From NCBI GenBank assembly GCA_026004735.1, contig BPJS01000001.1:3545641-3609640 (forward strand): a stretch of DNA of 64,000 nt. Reading direction: 5' to 3'. Origin of the DNA: Isosphaeraceae bacterium (GTDB lineage: Bacteria; Planctomycetota; Planctomycetia; Isosphaerales; Isosphaeraceae). The notes beneath the pieces were generated by a model that worked only from the letters and a program-made list of their open reading frames with translations, made no database searches and had not been told where the DNA came from. Both the position numbers and the translations under genes were made by a program. The first letter of the stretch is position 1. The number at the start of each line of letters is the position of its first letter. This document shows, piece by piece, positions 9,016-17,415 of this stretch.

Positions 9016-11322
9016 CTACCAGATCGCCTTGCGCTTCGCGCGAACGAGCAAGCCGTGCTTGACTTCACCGCAGCAGTCCAGCGGCGGGGTCAGGCTCAAC
9101 GAGCCGAGAGCGTTCTGGGGCGTCGCCAGCACGCTTTGGGGCGAGGGAGCCGGAGCCGCCGACTGCGCCGAGGGCATCACCGCGACGGGGTCGCAGTAGG
9201 ACGCCACGGCGACTTTGCGAACCCCGCAAACGGGAACCTGGCGAGTGATGGTCTTGGGAACGCACACGGTTCGGCACTCCTTGACCGTCCGGCTCACGGT
9301 GACGGGCACGCACCGCGTGGTCGTTACCGGAATCTGCTTGCAAACGGTGTACGGCACTCGGCGGACGCAGGTCTGCGGCACCAGTTCGCAGACGGTCGTC
9401 GGCACCACTTTGACGCATTCGACCGGGACCATCTCGCAAATCGTCTGCGGGACGCTCCGGGTTCGGACCTCGGAAACCAGCCGGCAGGTGGTAAACGTCA
9501 CCGGTTTCTGAATGACCTCAGAGACCAGTCGGCAGGTTCGGACGGGGATCGTTTTGGTCCGGGTTTCCGGGATCAACCGGCAAGTGGTGACTGGGATCGT
9601 CCGCGTCACCTGTTGCGGTACCATCCGGGTGACCGTGCAGGGGACCAGCTTGGTCGAGGTTTCCTTGACCAGACGGGTCACAGTGTAAGGCACCTGGCGG
9701 CAGACCCGCTCCGGAACGTTCACCGTCACCGTGTAGGGGACCGACTGGAAGCAGGTCTTGGCGACCATCTTGGTCACGGTCGTCGGCACGCACCGCGTGG
9801 TCGTCCGGGGGACCAGCTCGGTGTAGGTGTACGGCACGGTCTTCATGCGGGTCTCGGTGACGATCCGGCAGGTCGTCACCGGGACCTGCCTGGTGCAGGT
9901 TTGGGGCACCAATTCGCAGATCGTCGTGGGTACTTGCTTGGTCATGGTCTCGCAGACGATCCGGCAGGTTGTCACGGGCACCTGCCGAACGACTTCCTGA
10001 GCCACCATCGTGCAGGTGGTCACCGGGACCTGGCGGGTCACCACCTCGGGCACGACCCGGCAGACCGTCACCGGCACTTGCTTACGGACCACCTGAGGCT
10101 CGTAGACCGTGCAGTTGACCGTTTCGACCACCTGCCGGGGCTGCCAGACCCGGCACTCGACGATCGTCGGCGGCGCCTGCACCCAGCAGCCGTTCTTGCG
10201 ATACCACTTGCCCGGCCGGCAGCGCCGTTCGATCACCCACTCGCCGCAGTCGCGCACGACCTGCCTGGCGACGGTCCGGGGCACGCAGACCGTCTCCCAG
10301 ACCTCGCGGAGCTGCGTCTCGGTCACTGTCCGACAGATCGTTTCGCTGACGGTCCGGTAGCTGGTCGTCTGAACGGGACGGCAGACCGTGTAGCGACACT
10401 CCTTCATGACCGTTTCCCGCACCGGCCGCTGCACCGTGTACGACACGGTCTGCATGACCGTCCGGCGCACTGGCCGCTGCACGGTGTAGGAAACCGTCTG
10501 GAACGAGGTCTCCCGGACCGGCCGCTGCACGGTGTAGGGAACCTGCTTGTAACCACACCGCTTCACCGGCACGGTCGTCGTCACCGGCACCCGCTGCATC
10601 ACCGTCGTCGTGACTGGCACCTGAACCGTGTAGGGCACCTTCTTGTAGCAGGTCTTCGGGACCGGGCGATGCACGATCATCGTCACCGTCTTGTAACGGG
10701 TCTCGGTGACGGGTCGGCATACGGTCGTGGGTACCGCCTTCATGAAGGTTTCCCGGACCGGCCGGCAAATCGTGTGGACCGTCGTCTTGTAGCTTGTCTC
10801 CCGGACCGGCCGCATGACGGTGTAGGTCTTGGTCCGATAGCTCGTCTCCCAGACCGGCCGCTGGACGGTATAGGTCTTGATCGTGGTCTGCGTCTCGGTC
10901 ACCGGACGATGGACGGTGTACGCCACCTCCTTCCAGATCGTCCGGCTGACCGGCTTCTGCACCGTGTACCGCACCTCGCGCGGGACGGTGCGGTAGACTG
11001 GCTTTTGAACCGTGTACGTCTCTTGCCGATACTGCGTTTCGGCGACGGTCTTGAGCGTCGTGACCGTCTGAGGCTGGAGCACCGTTTCGGTCACCACCCG
11101 CTCTTGGACGACCGGGCGCGCCTCGTAGACCGTCTCCTGGACCGTTCGCACCGTGGTAAACGGCTCCCAAACATACTGGACGTGCCCACCACATTCCTGC
11201 TCCACCGGACACATCCGATACGAAGCCGCTCCGCCGTGACTGGCCGCCACCGCCGATCGAGGCGCGGTTCCCACGGCCCCCACCAGGAGCGCCGCGAGCG
11301 CGACCGTGACACGCTTACGCAT
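9016..11322 (-). CDS. Secreted YTV-repeat protein (planctomycete extracellular repeat)
   Basis: The 768-residue protein begins with a signal peptide (RKRVTVALAALLVGAVGTA, probable cleavage near AVAA). Residues 103-358 are 16 repeats of exactly 16 residues, of the type YTVQRPVRETSYxTV. Residues 359-404 are a different Cys/Trp-rich segment. Residues 405-692 are 18 more 16-residue repeats, of the type CRLVPETRTKQVPVTT, many starting with Cys. A ~76-residue tail ends the protein. The pattern matches the Pfam YTV family, known from planctomycetes and of unknown function. Alternating beta-branched and polar residues suggest stacked strands. The ATG at 11322 has GGGAG nine bases upstream; another ATG lies at 11328. 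A surface or cell-wall role is inference. Confidence 0.85.
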   Translation of the reverse strand: MRKRVTVALAALLVGAVGTAPRSAVAASHGGAASYRMCPVEQECGGHVQYVWEPFTTVRTVQETVYEARPVVQERVVTETVLQPQTVTTLKTVAETQYRQETYTVQKPVYRTVPREVRYTVQKPVSRTIWKEVAYTVHRPVTETQTTIKTYTVQRPVWETSYRTKTYTVMRPVRETSYKTTVHTICRPVRETFMKAVPTTVCRPVTETRYKTVTMIVHRPVPKTCYKKVPYTVQVPVTTTVMQRVPVTTTVPVKRCGYKQVPYTVQRPVRETSFQTVSYTVQRPVRRTVMQTVSYTVQRPVRETVMKECRYTVCRPVQTTSYRTVSETICRTVTETQLREVWETVCVPRTVARQVVRDCGEWVIERRCRPGKWYRKNGCWVQAPPTIVECRVWQPRQVVETVNCTVYEPQVVRKQVPVTVCRVVPEVVTRQVPVTTCTMVAQEVVRQVPVTTCRIVCETMTKQVPTTICELVPQTCTRQVPVTTCRIVTETRMKTVPYTYTELVPRTTTRCVPTTVTKMVAKTCFQSVPYTVTVNVPERVCRQVPYTVTRLVKETSTKLVPCTVTRMVPQQVTRTIPVTTCRLIPETRTKTIPVRTCRLVSEVIQKPVTFTTCRLVSEVRTRSVPQTICEMVPVECVKVVPTTVCELVPQTCVRRVPYTVCKQIPVTTTRCVPVTVSRTVKECRTVCVPKTITRQVPVCGVRKVAVASYCDPVAVMPSAQSAAPAPSPQSVLATPQNALGSLSLTPPLDCCGEVKHGLLVRAKRKAIW
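9247..10110 (-). repeat. Coding tandem repeat, block 2 (18 units of 48 bp)
   Basis: Encodes residues 405-692 of the YTV protein. Each unit is 16 codons with no length variation. The first residue is Cys in about half the units (421-485 and 581-661) and Thr in the middle group (501-565). The units diverge in DNA sequence, so the repeat is old and held at protein level. Confidence 0.85.
10249..11016 (-). repeat. Coding tandem repeat, block 1 (16 units of 48 bp)
   Basis: Encodes residues 103-358. Units start with YTV or a variant (HTI, TTV, MIV, ETI) and carry RPV at positions 5-7. Three more degenerate 16-residue units precede the block (residues 50-97), separated from it by a 5-residue offset. 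The internal unit at 247-262 is VTTTVPVKRCGYKQVP and departs from the consensus while keeping the length. Confidence 0.85.
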
Positions 11323-11738
11323 GGCCATTGACTCCCGTTGGCTCGTCTCCGCTGAGCCCATCCGCGTTGCGTCGAGAACGTCCCCCGCCGCATCCTCTCG
11401 GCGCAGTAGACGCCTACTCAAGGCCTTCCATCGGCCCGTTCCCGGAACGAACTTCAGCTACATTGCCAGTTTTTTCCAGTTTCACCAAAGTCACTATCGA
11501 CCTGATTTTCCTACATTGTGCAACCGCTACACATTTCTCCTGCGTGATCGTTCGTTTCGATGCAACTGGTCATTTCCTCCCGAGTTTCGCTGAGCTGCGC
11601 GGTCGCGCTAACCCGCCGGATCGGACCGCCGGCTCTGGCCGTCCGACTTCGTATCGGGTAAGGTCCGGGGTGTTGGGCGAGGGGTCATGGGCGGCGGCGG
11701 TGACTGGACTGGCCCGGGGGATCAAGGAGGCTATCTCC
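11323..11738. other. Divergent intergenic region
   Basis: A gap of 416 bases separates the divergent YTV and SDR genes, so it should hold both promoters. A stretch of lower GC at about 11463-11535 is the likeliest place. A TTGCAC...TCGATA pair with 17-base spacing can be found on the minus strand there, but its -10 match is poor and I do not call it. No gene or RNA was recognised. Confidence 0.4.
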
Positions 11739-12509
11739 ATGAACGTGCTCGACCGGTTTCGCCTTGATGGGCGGGTTGCCCTGGTGACCGGCGGCGCTCG
11801 GGGCCTGGGTCGCGTGATGGCCGAAAGTCTTGCGCAGGTCGGGGCTTCGGTAGCGCTGACATCGCGCCGGATCGAGGCCGCTGAGTCGGCGGCTCGCCAG
11901 GTGGCCGATTCGACGGCGGCCGCGACCCTGGGTCTCGGCGTGGACGTTCTTCAGCCCGGTCAAATCCGCGCGGCGGTGGCCCAGGTCCTCGAGCGGTTTG
12001 GTCGCCTCGATATCCTGGTCAACAATGCCGGGATCAACATCCGCGGGCCGATCGAAGCGTTGACCGAGGCCGACTGGGATGCGGTGCTTGATACCAACCT
12101 GAAGGCGCCCTGGTTGTTTTGTCAGGCGGTCGCTCCCGCCATGAAGGCCCAGCGTTGGGGTCGCGTCATTAATGTTTCGAGCATGCTTGGTGAGGTCGGT
12201 CTCCCGGAGCGATCCGCGTATACGGCCAGCAAGGGGGGGTTGACTCTGCTGACCCGGACGCTCGCCCTGGAGTGGGCGCCGTACGGGATCAACGTCAATA
12301 CGCTGTGTCCAGGGCCGTTTGCCACAGAGATCAACGCTCCGCTGCTGGCGGATCCGGCTCGCGCGGCGCCGATCATGGACCATGTTCCCCTGGCCCGCTG
12401 GGGCGACCCGGCTGAGCTTGGCCCGGCGGTCGTGTTTCTCGCCTCGGAAGCCTCCAGCTATATGACCGGCGCGGTTCTGCTGGTCGATGGCGGCTTCACC
12501 GCGCGTTGA
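11739..12509 (+). CDS. SDR-family oxidoreductase (gluconate 5-dehydrogenase-like)
   Basis: Classical short-chain dehydrogenase of 256 residues. Visible are the nucleotide-binding [20 protein letters not shown], the catalytic Ser in [10 protein letters not shown], the YTASK dyad, and the PGPFATEI cofactor loop. The Rossmann-turn TSRR after the second strand favours NADP(H). The ending [15 protein letters not shown] is typical of the gluconate 5-dehydrogenase/3-oxoacyl-ACP reductase group; the substrate cannot be fixed. AAGGAGG at 11724-11730, eight bases before the ATG, decides the start. Confidence 0.85.
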   Translation: MNVLDRFRLDGRVALVTGGARGLGRVMAESLAQVGASVALTSRRIEAAESAARQVADSTAAATLGLGVDVLQPGQIRAAVAQVLERFGRLDILVNNAGINIRGPIEALTEADWDAVLDTNLKAPWLFCQAVAPAMKAQRWGRVINVSSMLGEVGLPERSAYTASKGGLTLLTRTLALEWAPYGINVNTLCPGPFATEINAPLLADPARAAPIMDHVPLARWGDPAELGPAVVFLASEASSYMTGAVLLVDGGFTAR

Positions 12510-12561
12510 GGTTGACCGGATCGACCGAACCGAAGCGAGGGGCCTGGCTCGGTCCCGATTT

Positions 12562-12581
12562 TCGGACCGCTGATGGTCCGA
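12562..12581. terminator. Hairpin after the SDR gene
   Basis: A perfect 7-base inverted repeat (12562-12568 with 12575-12581, loop GCTGAT) lies 53 bases past the SDR stop. No real T-run follows, so it may be a weak terminator or a transcript-end hairpin. Confidence 0.35.
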
Positions 12582-12713
12582 CTTCGGGTTGTTCGTCGCT
12601 GTTAGACAGAACAGAGGATGCTGTGGTCAGAGTCGCCGGCCGGGACCGTCGCTCGTCGGTCACTGGCGCTAGAGGTCGTCGGCGCGGCAGGTTCGGGTTG
12701 CAGGTGACACCTT

Positions 12714-14453
12714 ATGTTTGCCGTCCGACGATCGGTCAACGTCCTCCGTCTCACGGTTTTGTTGCTGCTCGGGGGTGTGGGGCTGGCTTGGTGGGTAGGA
12801 CGCGGAATTGGCTCGCCTCCGGCTCCCAGCCGACCGGTCGACCCGTCTGTAGTCGATGCTCCAGATTACCCCGAAGCGACCGACGCCCAGGTCCAACAAA
12901 CCTGCGGCGCGTGCCACCCGACGCCCCAGCCCGACCTGTTCATTCGCCAGGAATGGCCATCGGAAGTGGTGCGCGGATATAACTTTCTGCGCGAGTCGGG
13001 CTTGGAGATCGACGCGCCGCCGGCCGTTCACGTCGTGCGCTACTACCGCAACCGGGCACCCAAATCCCTCAAGAAGCCGTCCCGGATCGCGCTGGGTTCG
13101 GCAGAGCGATTTTCATGGACGCCGGTCCCGTTGGTTCCGCCGGCCGAGGGACCGCCGGCGATCTCGCATGTTCGGATCGCCCGCTTGGGCGTCGATCGTG
13201 ACCCGGTGATCCTGGCCTGCGACGTCGAAGCTCATCGCCTATTGGCCTTCCGCGCCGAGCAGCCCGAGGCGTCTCCGATCGTACTGGCCGAGGGCCTCCA
13301 GGCGCCGGCACATGCGGAAGTGGTCGATCTCGACCAGGACGGTGTGCTAGACATTTTGGTCGCGTGTCTAGGGGAGCTTTACCCGACCGACGCCCGGAGC
13401 GGCAGCGTCGTCTGGCTACGGGGTCAGCCCGATGGCACGTACGAGGCCCGGACCCTGATCGATCAGCTCGGTCGCACTAGCGACGTTCAGGCTGCCGATT
13501 TCGACTCCGACGGCGACCTGGATCTCGTCGTCGCGGTCTTCGGCTATAACCGCACTGGCGAATTGCTGCTGCTTGAAAACCGGTCGCAGCCGGGCGGCTC
13601 CTGGGAGTTTGCGCCCCGCGTCGTTGATCCTCGCCATGGTGCGGTCCATATCGGGATTGGCGACCTCGACGCTGACGGCTCGCTCGATCTAGCGGTCGTG
13701 TACGGTCAGGAGCACGAGTGCGTTGAGGCGTATTTGAATCGCGGCGACGCCCACTTCGAACGCCGGACGATCTTCACGGCTCCCCATCCCGCCTTTAGTT
13801 CCAACGGCCTCCAGCTAGCGGACCTGGACGGCGACGGTGACCTCGACGTCCTCTACACCCACGGCGACGCCCTGGACAACCAGCGGCTCAGCCCCGACCA
13901 CGGCATCCACTGGCTCGAGAATCGAGGCTCGTTCCCCTTCGTTCCCCACCTGGTCGATCATCTTTACGGCATCCAGCGGGCGGTCGCCGCCGACTTCGAC
14001 GCCGATGGCGACCTCGATATCGCCGCCACCTCCTTCCTGCCCGGCGAGTATTACCTCCGCTACCGTCCCAAGGATCTCGACGCCCTGGTCGTCTATGAGC
14101 AAACCGAGCCGGGCCAGTTTGTTCGCCACCCGGTGGTCCTAGGCACCTGCGACTTTCCGAGCTGCGACGTGGGCGACTGGAACGGAGACGGCCGGCCGGA
14201 TCTGGCCGTCGCCGTCTGCGAGATCGGGCTTCAGCCCGGGAGCATGCTCTCCTACAACCGAGCGCGGCCGGGCGTGGTGCTTTTCCGCAACGACCGACGA
14301 GCCCCGAACGCGGCCCCAAGGTCGCCGCAAGCCGATGCGGCTTCGGCACCGAATCGCCTGAAGCCGGATGACCCGAGGCCGTTCGATCGAGCGTTCTCGA
14401 CACCCGCCCCGGTCCCGATCCCTGCTCCCGAGCCGTTAAGCTTGGTAAACTGA
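12714..14453 (+). CDS. Membrane-anchored cytochrome c / VCBS (FG-GAP) repeat protein
   Basis: Of 579 residues, an N-terminal hydrophobic helix (about 8-28) anchors or exports the protein. A single haem-binding CGACH lies near residue 65, with no second CxxCH. From about residue 150 there are VCBS/FG-GAP beta-propeller blades marked by calcium-type loops: DLDQDGVLD, DFDSDGDLD, DLDADGSLD, DLDGDGDLD, DFDADGDLD and DWNGDGRPD. The tail is Pro/Ala-rich. This architecture recurs in planctomycetes, where its partner and substrate are unknown. It likely works outside the cytoplasmic membrane. An AGGTG site precedes the ATG and is part of an 11-base palindrome (12702-12712). Confidence 0.75.
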   Translation: MFAVRRSVNVLRLTVLLLLGGVGLAWWVGRGIGSPPAPSRPVDPSVVDAPDYPEATDAQVQQTCGACHPTPQPDLFIRQEWPSEVVRGYNFLRESGLEIDAPPAVHVVRYYRNRAPKSLKKPSRIALGSAERFSWTPVPLVPPAEGPPAISHVRIARLGVDRDPVILACDVEAHRLLAFRAEQPEASPIVLAEGLQAPAHAEVVDLDQDGVLDILVACLGELYPTDARSGSVVWLRGQPDGTYEARTLIDQLGRTSDVQAADFDSDGDLDLVVAVFGYNRTGELLLLENRSQPGGSWEFAPRVVDPRHGAVHIGIGDLDADGSLDLAVVYGQEHECVEAYLNRGDAHFERRTIFTAPHPAFSSNGLQLADLDGDGDLDVLYTHGDALDNQRLSPDHGIHWLENRGSFPFVPHLVDHLYGIQRAVAADFDADGDLDIAATSFLPGEYYLRYRPKDLDALVVYEQTEPGQFVRHPVVLGTCDFPSCDVGDWNGDGRPDLAVAVCEIGLQPGSMLSYNRARPGVVLFRNDRRAPNAAPRSPQADAASAPNRLKPDDPRPFDRAFSTPAPVPIPAPEPLSLVN

Positions 14454-14524
14454 ACGCCTTCCTTGGCGAGGCGCTCAGGACCCGCGGACGAGCGGCTCTG
14501 CCTGGCGTGTGGGGTAAACTGTTT

Positions 14525-15724
14525 ATGACCGATTTGTCCGGTCGCGATCTGCCCGAAGGCTTTACGGCTGCGGGGGTTGCGTGCGGGATTAAGGCCTCGG
14601 GGAATCTCGATCTGGCGCTGCTGGTGGCCGATCGCCGCTGCGCCGCCGCCGGGACGTTTACGCAGAACCGCGTTGCCGCGGCGCCGGTTCAGTGGTGCCG
14701 GGGGTTGGTCCCCTCCGACCGAATCCGTGCCGTGGTCGTCAACGCCGGCAACGCCAACGCCGCCACCGGCGCCGAGGGGCTGGCCGACGCGCGGCGGATG
14801 GCACAGCGCGTGGCCGACCGCCTGCTCTGCGAGCCGGAACAAGTGCTGGTGGCCTCGACGGGCGTGATCGGCCGCCGGCTGCCTATGGATCGGATCGAGG
14901 CTGGCATCGCCGCCGCATTCCCCTTGCTCGACCACTCCGTCAGTGCCGTCGAGAATGCGTCGCGGGCGATCCTGACGACCGATACCCGGCCCAAGGTTGT
15001 CGGTCGCCGCCTCGATTTCGGAGACGACGGCCAGGCCTCCATTCTGGGCATCGCCAAAGGCGCGGCGATGATCGGCCCCAACATGGCCACTATGCTGGCA
15101 TTCCTCCTGACCGACGCCCGGCTCAGCCCGGGGCTGCTCCAGGGGATCTTGACCTCGGCTGTGGACGATTCGTTCAACTGCATCTCGGTCGAGGGGCACA
15201 CCAGCACCAACGACACCGTCTTGCTCCTCTCCCGCCAGGATGGGCCGTACCTTTCGGGTGAGGCGCTCAAGGTCTTTTCCCAGGCGGTTGCCGAGGTCTG
15301 CCGAGAACTGGCCCAGGCCATCGTCGACGACGCTGAGGGGGCCACCCACGCGATCGAGATCCTGGTTTCCGGCTGCCGCGATCGCGACGAAGCGAAGGCG
15401 ATCGCCTCCACGGTGGCCAACAGCCCGCTGGTCAAAACGGCGATCCACGGCGCCGATCCCAACTGGGGCCGCATCGTCTCGGCCGCGGGTTACGCCGGCG
15501 TTCCTTTCGACGAAGCCGAGCTTTCGCTCAGCCTCAACGGCATCACGCTCTATCAGGCCGGCACGCCCGTACCGTTCGACGTCGAGCAGGCCTCGCAAAG
15601 CCTCCGCCAAAACCGCCGCGTCTCGCTCCACCTCCAACTGACGCGCGGCGAGGCCTCACTCCGGTTCTGGACCGCGGACCTGACGGCCGAATACGTTCGG
15701 CTCAACGCCGATTACACGACCTGA
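14525..15724 (+). CDS. argJ: Bifunctional glutamate N-acetyltransferase / amino-acid acetyltransferase
   Basis: Ornithine acetyltransferase transfers acetyl from N-acetylornithine to glutamate and may also use acetyl-CoA, closing the cyclic arginine route. Signs are AGTFTQNRVAAAPV, VVVNAGNANAATG, the autoprocessing site GPNMATMLAFLLTDA where the Thr becomes the beta-subunit nucleophile, and SVEGHTSTNDT. Residues TAIHGADPNWGRIVSAAGYAGV mark the C-terminal half. The ATG at 14525 gives 399 residues; a GTG six codons upstream is possible. It lies 9.4 kb from argF. Since it supplies N-acetylglutamate, no separate argA is needed, though the bifunctional claim rests on family knowledge. Confidence 0.92.
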   Translation: MTDLSGRDLPEGFTAAGVACGIKASGNLDLALLVADRRCAAAGTFTQNRVAAAPVQWCRGLVPSDRIRAVVVNAGNANAATGAEGLADARRMAQRVADRLLCEPEQVLVASTGVIGRRLPMDRIEAGIAAAFPLLDHSVSAVENASRAILTTDTRPKVVGRRLDFGDDGQASILGIAKGAAMIGPNMATMLAFLLTDARLSPGLLQGILTSAVDDSFNCISVEGHTSTNDTVLLLSRQDGPYLSGEALKVFSQAVAEVCRELAQAIVDDAEGATHAIEILVSGCRDRDEAKAIASTVANSPLVKTAIHGADPNWGRIVSAAGYAGVPFDEAELSLSLNGITLYQAGTPVPFDVEQASQSLRQNRRVSLHLQLTRGEASLRFWTADLTAEYVRLNADYTT

Positions 15725-15790
15725 ACCCGTCCCGCAACGAAAACCAGCCGCCAGCGGTCGGTCACTGCCCAGAGGCGCGGCCCAGGGCGT

Positions 15791-15840
15791 CGGCCTGTCA
15801 ACTGCCGTTGCTTGGTGCGGCCGGTCAACTGCCGTCGCTT
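15791..15840. repeat. Imperfect 27-bp tandem duplication at a gene end
   Basis: Two 23-base copies (15791-15813 and 15818-15840) differ at two positions and sit 27 bases apart. The second copy covers the last codons and stop of the small coiled-coil gene; the first repeats that end, including an in-frame TGA, in the 3' flank. This looks like a recent local duplication. Confidence 0.75.
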
Positions 15841-16334
15841 TTTTTGGACGCAGCGGCCAACGGCCGAAGGATTGCCAGGATCGTGTTCAGGTGAGCCAGC
15901 CGCGGCCCGAAGCGATCGACAAAGTCGCTGAGGGTAAAATCCCCCTCCGCTAGGTTTTCGTGGTTCTCCTCGACGTACTCGGTCAGCTCCCGCATGAGGT
16001 TGGCGTGAACGCCCTCGAGCCGCGCTAGGGTCTGTTTGCAGTCGTCCAGAACTGACTCATGGCCGGCCTGCCAGCGTTCGAGATCAGCCGCCTGGCGTGC
16101 TCGCTGTTCCCGCGCCAGTTGCGTCGTCTCCCGGACCAGCTCGAGCTGCTGTCGCTGCATCTCATGCATTTGCCGCACAAGCTCATACTGCTGGCCCATG
16201 ATCTGGACCAGAGCGTTCAGCAGCGCGATCGGATCCTGAATCGGCGCCGAGGGGATCACGGCCGGAGGTTGGCCGGCCGCGGTCACTTGGGCCTGGTACG
16301 TCCACGGAGCCGACGCCGGGTTCTCGCGGGACAC
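15825..16334 (-). CDS. Small cytoplasmic coiled-coil protein, unknown function
   Basis: The protein has 169 residues. Residues about 45-125 form a long amphipathic helix rich in Gln, Arg and Glu (MHEMQRQQLELVRETTQLAREQ), typical of a coiled coil; it ends Lys-Lys-Ser-Asp-Gly-Ser. There is no signal peptide or membrane segment. A second GTG at 16334 has GGGAGGA at optimal spacing, so it is preferred over the GTG at 16352. It is convergent with argJ. I do not recognise the family. Confidence 0.7.
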   Translation of the reverse strand: MSRENPASAPWTYQAQVTAAGQPPAVIPSAPIQDPIALLNALVQIMGQQYELVRQMHEMQRQQLELVRETTQLAREQRARQAADLERWQAGHESVLDDCKQTLARLEGVHANLMRELTEYVEENHENLAEGDFTLSDFVDRFGPRLAHLNTILAILRPLAAASKKSDGS

Positions 16335-16524
16335 TCTGTTTTCCTCCCTCACTCCGCGGGTCGCGGCGAGGCGTGCCGCAGCCTGGGTGCGATCGGGTCA
16401 CCCCGGCCCGGCGGTACGCTCGCGCCGGACCGGTTCTTGACTTCAGTCTAACTCCCAGACTGGTTCCGGCACAGTCCGACTCGGTTGCGATTCCTCCGAG
16501 TCGATCCGAATCCGGTCCCGGACC

Positions 16525-17415
16525 TCAATCCGATTCCGCCGAGTACAGGAACGCATCCGGCAGGGCATCGACGATGTCCCCGGCGATCAGGCCCACCTCA
16601 CCCGACTGATCTCGGGCGATATCTCCCGCCAGGCCATGAACATACGCGCCGAGGCAAGCCGCCTCGAATCCCGCGAGTCCCTGTCCCAGGAGTGCGGCGA
16701 TGACCCCGGTCAGGCAGTCGCCGGCACCGCCGGTGGCCATACCCGGATTTCCCGTTGTGTTGACGTAAAACCGCCGGCCCTCGGTGACGACGGTTTGGTG
16801 GCCTTTGAGCACGACGACCAGCGACCCTGCCGGTGAACGTTGCGCGAGGTCAACGGCCAGCTCGATCCGCCGGGCCTGGACCTCCCCGGTCGGCCATCCG
16901 GTCAATCGCGCAAATTCGCCCGGATGGGGCGTGATGACAGTCGGAGCCAGGCGCTGGGTCAAGGCAGCCACTTCGGCGGCCAGGGCGTTCAAGCCGTCGG
17001 CGTCGACGACCGCAGGGCCGTTGAATTCGGAGAGCGTCCAGTTCACCAGTTCGCCGATGGACCCGCCCTGCCCCAGCCCCGGGCCGATGGCCAGGACGTC
17101 GGCCTCGCTCATAAGCCGCCGGAGCGGCTCGCGGCCTGCGCGGAAGTCGATCCGCCCGGCTTCGTCCTGAGGCAACGGCCAAGTCATGTAGGACGGCTCG
17201 AAGGAGGCGACCGTCGGTTGCACTTCGAGGGGAGAAGCCACCCGCACTAGTCCCGCGCCGGACCGCAACGCCGATGCGCCGACCAGGGCCGCTGCACCGG
17301 CCATGCCCCGGCTCCCCGCGACGACCAGGATCCGTCCAAACTGGCCCTTGTGGGCGTCGGCGCTCCGTGCCGGCAACCGCGGAACCGACTCGACCCGCTC
17401 GCATCCCTCAATCAT
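16525..17415 (-). CDS. nnrD: ADP-dependent NAD(P)H-hydrate dehydratase
   Basis: Repairs hydrated NAD(P)H using ADP. A ribokinase-like fold is shown by FGRILVVAGSRGMAGAAALVGASALRSGAGLV, DVLAIGPGLGQ, VVDADGLNAL, VITPHPGEFARLTG and the nucleotide site GNPGMATGGAGDCLTGVIAALL with the catalytic Asp. The 296-residue protein lacks the NnrE epimerase domain found at the N-terminus of many bacterial fusions. Its ATG lies inside the end of larB (eight-base overlap), so the two are probably translationally coupled. Confidence 0.9.
   Translation of the reverse strand: MIEGCERVESVPRLPARSADAHKGQFGRILVVAGSRGMAGAAALVGASALRSGAGLVRVASPLEVQPTVASFEPSYMTWPLPQDEAGRIDFRAGREPLRRLMSEADVLAIGPGLGQGGSIGELVNWTLSEFNGPAVVDADGLNALAAEVAALTQRLAPTVITPHPGEFARLTGWPTGEVQARRIELAVDLAQRSPAGSLVVVLKGHQTVVTEGRRFYVNTTGNPGMATGGAGDCLTGVIAALLGQGLAGFEAACLGAYVHGLAGDIARDQSGEVGLIAGDIVDALPDAFLYSAESD

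Noticed and set aside
9247-11016. Possible CRISPR array because of regular 48-base spacing
   Set aside because: The units are contiguous coding repeats with no unique spacers and diverge in DNA sequence.
8494-11331. 945-codon plus-strand open frame opposite the YTV gene, rich in His, Arg and Asp
   Set aside because: It mirrors the 48-bp repeats of the real gene; the lack of stops follows from codon bias. No ribosome site, signal or domain is visible, and its start lies inside the HdeD-type gene.
14252-15637. 461-codon minus-strand frame opposite argJ
   Set aside because: argJ carries all family motifs on the plus strand; the antisense frame is a codon-bias shadow.
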